Source of the DNA: Ahrensia sp.
GTDB lineage: Bacteria > Pseudomonadota > Alphaproteobacteria > Rhizobiales > Rhizobiaceae
Assembly (NCBI GenBank): GCA_028817895.1
Contig: JAPPOQ010000030.1
Span: forward strand, 248,001-312,000
Length of the DNA: 64,000 nucleotides
Direction: 5' to 3'
The position numbers were made by a program, and so were the translations under genes. Shown here in pieces: positions 60,239-64,000 of this stretch (position 1 is the stretch's first letter; each line of letters begins with the position of its first letter). The notes beneath the pieces were generated by a model. It was given only the letters and a program-made list of their open reading frames with translations, was not told the origin of the DNA and did no database searches.

Positions 60239-61348
60239 ATGTCCAAACCGTTGAGCGGTGTGCGGGTCGTCGAGCTCGCCTCGATCGGCCCCGGCCCGTT
60301 TGCCGCGATGATGCTGGCTGATCACGGCGCCGACGTCATCCGCATCGAAAAGCCGGGAGGTCGCAATGTCGGCACCAGCCGGTCGGACAAGGACATATTA
60401 TTGCGTGGCAGACGCAAGGTCGAACTCGATCTGAAGAGGCCAAACGATGTTGCGAAAACCTTGGCTCTTATCGCCAAGGCAGATGCTTTGGTTGAGGGCT
60501 TCCGCCCCGGCGTGACGGAACGTCTCGGATTGGGTCCGCAAGACTGTCATTCCGTTAATCCTGCGCTCGTTTATGGCCGCATGACGGGCTGGGGCCAGGA
60601 TGGACCTTTGGCGGAGCGAGCCGGGCATGACATCGACTATATCGCGATAACCGGTGCGCTCGCCGCTATTGGAACCAAGACGTCTGGCCCGGTGCCGCCA
60701 CTCAATCTGGTTGGTGATTTTGGTGGCGGCGGCATGCTGATGGCATTCGGTATTGCGGCAGCTTTGTTGCCAGCAAAGCTGAGCGGCAGAGGAACGGTGA
60801 TCGACGCAGCCATGGCAGAAGGCGCAGCCATGCTGATGGCCATGCCGTTTTCCCTGAAAGCGCAGGGTCTTTGGCCCGCCGGTCGAAGCAGCAATCTGCT
60901 GGATGGCGGCGCGCCCTTCTATGGCACCTATGAAACCAAGGATGGCGAGTGGATGGCTGTCGGCGCAATTGAGGAACCGTTCTGGCAGGAGTTGATCGCA
61001 AAGCTGGGACTGGACGATCCGCTGCTTGAAAGGCGCATGGATCCGTCAAGCTGGCCGCAACTTCGCGAGGTGATCGCAGAGCGCATTGCGAGCGAAACGC
61101 GCGATCACTGGACAACGGTATTCGAAGGCAGCGACGCATGCGTGGCGCCCATCCTTTCCATGGAAGAGGCGCCGCAGCATCCGCACAATGCGGCTCGCAA
61201 CGTGTTCGGTGAAAGCGATGGGGTCATGCAGCCAGCCCCTGCCCCACGGTTCGACGGCGACGTGCCACAAATCCCGCAAACCGATATGAGCGCCTGCGAC
61301 TATGACGCATTGCTGGCCGAATGGAGCGAGCCGGTCGCGCGAAGCTGA
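60239..61348 (+). CDS. CaiB/BaiF family CoA-transferase or alpha-methylacyl-CoA racemase
   Basis: A 369-residue class III CoA-transferase superfamily protein. The AGHDIDYIAITGALAAIG segment and the later VIDAAMAEGAAML match the His and Asp positions of alpha-methylacyl-CoA racemase, favouring racemase over CoA transfer. The N-terminal LSGVRVVELASIGPGPFAAM is typical of both. Its ATG directly follows the regulator stop with no gap, so they are cotranscribed. Substrate unknown. Confidence 0.82.
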   Translation: MSKPLSGVRVVELASIGPGPFAAMMLADHGADVIRIEKPGGRNVGTSRSDKDILLRGRRKVELDLKRPNDVAKTLALIAKADALVEGFRPGVTERLGLGPQDCHSVNPALVYGRMTGWGQDGPLAERAGHDIDYIAITGALAAIGTKTSGPVPPLNLVGDFGGGGMLMAFGIAAALLPAKLSGRGTVIDAAMAEGAAMLMAMPFSLKAQGLWPAGRSSNLLDGGAPFYGTYETKDGEWMAVGAIEEPFWQELIAKLGLDDPLLERRMDPSSWPQLREVIAERIASETRDHWTTVFEGSDACVAPILSMEEAPQHPHNAARNVFGESDGVMQPAPAPRFDGDVPQIPQTDMSACDYDALLAEWSEPVARS

Positions 61349-61358
61349 GGCTTCAAGC

Positions 61359-62432
61359 CTATCCAGGGGAGAGTCCGCGCAACCTTTCGGAACGGCGGCG
61401 CAGCAGTTCCACCGTGGTCAGCAGCAGGATCGACATGATCACAAGAATGGTCGCGACGGCGAGAATCGTCGGGCTGATCTGCTCGCGCAGGCCGGAGAAC
61501 ATCTGGCGGGGAATGGTGCGCTGATCGACATCGGCGAGGAAAATCACGGCCACCACTTCATCAAGCGACGTGATGAAGGCGAAGAGAGCGCCCGAGATCA
61601 TGCCCGGAATGATGAGCGGCATGATCACCTTGGTGAAGGTCGTCCAGCCATTGGCACCCAGGCCCTGGCTCGCGCGAATGAGTGACTGATCAAAACCCGT
61701 CAGCGTCGCGGTGACGGTTATGATGACAAAGGGCACGCCCAGCGTCGCATGGGCCAGAACGAGCCCAAGATAGGTGTTGGCGAGACCATTCTCATAGCCG
61801 GGAATGATGCCCTGCATCGTACCGCCATAGAAGAAGAACATGCCGGTTGCTGTGATCACGAGTGGCACGATCATCGGCGAAATCAACAGGCTCGTGATGG
61901 CCGTGCGAAACGGCATTTCCGGTCGCGACAGGCCGAGTGCCGCAAGGGTGCCAAACCCGGTGGCCAGAGCGGTTGAGACTATCGCGATGAAGAAGGAATT
62001 TCTGGCGGCGCGAATCCAGGTCGCGTTGGCCCACATATCGGCCCACCACCCTTCGATCGCGTCCGGCGCCGTCATGCCAAAGCGGAAGATATCGGCATAC
62101 CACCGCAGCGAATAGGCTGCCGAGTCGAGCGCCAGCATGCCGTCCGTGAAGGAGAAATAGGGTTCCGCATTGAAGGAAAGCGGGATGATGACAAGGATCG
62201 GCAGGACGAGAAAAATGAAGATCATCGTGCAGATCGTCAGATAGGCGTATTTCCCGATCTTCTGCGCGCGCGTCGCGTAAGGGGGGAGTTCGCCCATGGC
62301 GAAAAGCGGAATACCGAAAATGATCGCAAAACCGAGCGTTCCCGCCCATGAGCGAGTGTACAGCGCAAACAGCACAACCGCGGCTGCGAAAACGTAGAAG
62401 CCATTGCTTTGAATGCGTTGGGAAAGCTTCAT
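61359..62432 (-). CDS. ABC transporter permease, polyamine/opine type (PotC-like)
   Basis: A 357-residue permease with an N-terminal extension of two to three extra membrane segments before the usual six-helix core. The coupling loop is IRASQGLGANGWTTFTKVIMP. Four bases separate it from the upstream permease gene. With the large permease and the binding protein at the right edge it forms an importer of the spermidine/putrescine/2-aminoethylphosphonate group. Its ATPase gene is not in the window on this side. Confidence 0.85.
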   Translation of the reverse strand: MKLSQRIQSNGFYVFAAAVVLFALYTRSWAGTLGFAIIFGIPLFAMGELPPYATRAQKIGKYAYLTICTMIFIFLVLPILVIIPLSFNAEPYFSFTDGMLALDSAAYSLRWYADIFRFGMTAPDAIEGWWADMWANATWIRAARNSFFIAIVSTALATGFGTLAALGLSRPEMPFRTAITSLLISPMIVPLVITATGMFFFYGGTMQGIIPGYENGLANTYLGLVLAHATLGVPFVIITVTATLTGFDQSLIRASQGLGANGWTTFTKVIMPLIIPGMISGALFAFITSLDEVVAVIFLADVDQRTIPRQMFSGLREQISPTILAVATILVIMSILLLTTVELLRRRSERLRGLSPG

Positions 62433-62436
62433 CGCC

Positions 62437-63744
62437 CTATCCGAACTTCAGATTGTCGACGCCGACCAGCTTGTTGTAGAGCCAGTAAAACACGAGAACG
62501 ACGACCAGCAGGATGGTGCCGAGTGCTGCGCCAAGCGACCAGTTGAGCGTTTTCTTGATATGGTCAGCGATGAGATTGGAAATCAGCAGGCCATCATTGC
62601 CGCCAACCAATGCCGGCGTAATGTAGTAGCCAATCGCCAAGATAAAGACGAGCAAGGTTCCCGCCGCGATGCCCGGCACAGTCTGCGGGAAGTAAACCCG
62701 CATGAAAGCATAGGTGCCGCTGGCTCCCATGGATCGCGCCGCGCGCATGTAGCTTGGCGGGATGGTTTTCATCACGGAATAGAGCGGTAGGATCATGAAG
62801 GGCAGCAGGATATGCACCATGGCGATGATCGTGCCCTGCAAATTGTAAATCATCTGGATGCGCGACTCATCCGTGATGATCCCCAGATAGACGAAGATGT
62901 TGTTGACCACCCCTTCCGTCTGCAACATCGCGATCCACGCTGATGTGCGCACAAGCAACGATGTCCAAAACGGCAGCAAGACCAAAATCATCAACAGATT
63001 GGAGATGCGCAACGGCAGCGTTGAGAGCAGATAGGAGACCGGATAGGCGATAATGAAACAAAGAGCAGTGATCAGCGCAGACACCCAAATGGTCTTCCAA
63101 AGAATGGGCACGTAGATGCGGTAAAGTTCATCCGCCTGCACGATGCTGCCATCGGCGTCGTATTTTCGATCCGTCGCCGCCAAATAGAAGGCGAGCGTGT
63201 AGTCCTTGGTGATGCGCTGAAGGGTTGTCCAGACAATGCGCTCTTCCCAGCGCTTGTCGATTGCAAACAGAGCTTCCTTGTAGGGGCCTTCCGTGATCCG
63301 CGCCGCGCGCCGAGCGGTCTTTGTGACCAGGCTGCGATAACCCGGCAATTCATAGTTCAATCGCGTCGCCAGATTGCCAACAGTACGCCCGATTTCGCGA
63401 CTTCTGCGCGCCTTCGCCAAGTCCTCAACGAATATTTTAACCGTCTCTTCCGATGGAAGGTCCTGCCCATCCCATTGCTGAATGGCTTCGGCGAAAGCAG
63501 GCACAACATTGGAGCCAGTTGGATTGTAGAGAGACCGAAACAACATGTCGCCAATCGGTGCGACGAAGGCGATGAGCACGAACAGCACCAGCGGCATGGT
63601 GAGCATGAGCGCCCGCAGTTTCATGCGTCGTGTGGTCTGCGCCAGCTTTTGCTTGAGCGGCGTACCGTCAGCAGCAACGAGGGGTTCGTTACCCGCGCGC
63701 TGTGCCGTTCCGCCAACAGGCATGTCCAAGGTGGCGTCGCTCAT
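62437..63744 (-). CDS. ABC transporter permease with large periplasmic insert (PotB-like)
   Basis: A 435-residue permease. The first membrane helix (about residues 43-65) is followed by roughly 145 hydrophilic residues (helical, charged, including AKARRSREIGRTVGNLATRL). The other membrane helices begin near residue 215. The coupling loop is MRAARSMGASGTYAFMRVYFP. Ordinary PotB proteins are about 280-310 residues, so the insert is the odd part. It probably faces the periplasm and may contact the binding protein. The start at 63744 (MSDATL) is chosen by homology of the tail. Confidence 0.83.
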   Translation of the reverse strand: MSDATLDMPVGGTAQRAGNEPLVAADGTPLKQKLAQTTRRMKLRALMLTMPLVLFVLIAFVAPIGDMLFRSLYNPTGSNVVPAFAEAIQQWDGQDLPSEETVKIFVEDLAKARRSREIGRTVGNLATRLNYELPGYRSLVTKTARRAARITEGPYKEALFAIDKRWEERIVWTTLQRITKDYTLAFYLAATDRKYDADGSIVQADELYRIYVPILWKTIWVSALITALCFIIAYPVSYLLSTLPLRISNLLMILVLLPFWTSLLVRTSAWIAMLQTEGVVNNIFVYLGIITDESRIQMIYNLQGTIIAMVHILLPFMILPLYSVMKTIPPSYMRAARSMGASGTYAFMRVYFPQTVPGIAAGTLLVFILAIGYYITPALVGGNDGLLISNLIADHIKKTLNWSLGAALGTILLVVVLVFYWLYNKLVGVDNLKFG

Positions 63745-63790
63745 GAACGCACAACTCCCCAACCAAAGCGTCCAAAGCTTCGGCAAAACC

Positions 63791-63881
63791 ATTCCTCATT
63801 GAACCGGCCGTGACGATGCCGCGCAAAGCCCGTTGAACCAGAGCCGGTTGAATGAGGAATGGGGCGCGGCTTGCGCGCCCC
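63791..63881 (-). repeat. Long imperfect hairpin plus GC hairpin between binding-protein and permease genes
   Basis: Arms 63791-63808 and 63843-63860 pair over 18 bases with one mismatch around a 34-base spacer. Directly beside them GGGGCGCG (63861-63868) pairs with CGCGCCCC (63874-63881). There is no U run. Such structures between the binding-protein gene and permease genes usually stabilise the upstream message and let the binding protein be made in excess. Confidence 0.8.
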
Positions 63882-63897
63882 AAACCATGTGATTGAC

Positions 63898-64000
63898 TTA
63901 AACCGTCAGATTAGCCAGCGAGCCAAGCGTTGAAACGCTCGTTCAGCTGGTCGGCATTGTCTGCCCAGAACTCAAAGTTGTTCTGCACGGCATTGGTCAG
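63898..64000 (-). CDS. C-terminal end of a periplasmic solute-binding protein, partial
   Basis: The last 33 codons of a minus-strand gene that begins beyond the right edge. The tail FEFWADNADQLNERFNAWLA matches the C-terminal helices of extracellular polyamine- or opine-type solute-binding proteins. It lies 153 bp upstream of the large permease gene, in the usual binding-protein, permease, permease order. Confidence 0.65.

Overview
The window looks like a chromosomal segment of an alphaproteobacterium of the order Hyphomicrobiales (Rhizobiales), probably marine or otherwise halotolerant. The evidence is the set of protein types: a Pseudaminobacter/Paracoccus-like thiosulfate oxidation locus, heterotetrameric sarcosine oxidase, gamma-glutamyl polyamine catabolism, a RamB/ScfR-type regulator beside isocitrate lyase, and an Entner-Doudoroff block. 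I cannot name the genus. I saw no rRNA, tRNA, CRISPR array, prophage or complete insertion sequence.

Layout. 1-11.3 kb: a sulfur oxidation (sox) locus. A leftward arm carries soxS, soxR, soxT, a small cytochrome c and a flavocytochrome c sulfide dehydrogenase flavoprotein that runs off the left edge. A divergent rightward arm carries soxVWXYZABCD, with a strong hairpin terminator between soxA and soxB. 11.4-18.8 kb: a damaged aromatic-acid or acyl-CoA catabolic cluster (P450, amidohydrolase, enoyl-CoA hydratase, fragment of a flavin hydroxylase, fragment of a feruloyl-CoA-synthase-like ligase, MarR regulator, DUF3237 protein). Between the two gene fragments lies a partly AT-rich insert of about 3 kb. 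It holds a HlyC-like toxin acyltransferase, a decayed second copy of it, a small lipoprotein and a protein that joins a papain-like domain to a Hint domain; the C-terminus of that protein is cut off by an IS3-family remnant. A shared operator-like motif still marks both sides of the split cluster. 18.9-25.3 kb: adenylate cyclase, the potFGHI putrescine importer and a lytic transglycosylase. 25.4-29.3 kb: RamB-like regulator, a small unknown protein and isocitrate lyase.

29.3-43.5 kb: an MmeI-type restriction-modification enzyme carrying an in-frame palindromic repeat element; an amino-acid ABC importer without an ATPase; an orphan HerA-type ATPase; gamma-glutamylputrescine synthetase and oxidase; a HEAT/SPOR membrane protein; and alkane monooxygenase AlkB. 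44-53 kb: a FabH-like synthase, an ArgE-like deacylase, a Cys/Met lyase, an SDR, a GNAT acetyltransferase and zwf-pgl-edd. 53-64 kb: the sarcosine oxidase operon (soxBDAG, unrelated to the sulfur sox genes despite the name), folD, a GlxA/GbdR-type regulator, a CoA-transferase/racemase and part of a second polyamine-type ABC importer that runs off the right edge.

How it fits together: the organism appears to draw electrons from thiosulfate and sulfide while growing on acetate, polyamines, methylated glycine and aromatic or acyl compounds. Methylene-tetrahydrofolate from sarcosine oxidation can pass to FolD, and imported putrescine to the gamma-glutamylation pathway. The most unusual part is the 14.6-17.6 kb insert, which I read as the remains of a HlyC-activated, Hint-containing secreted protein system dropped into a catabolic operon.
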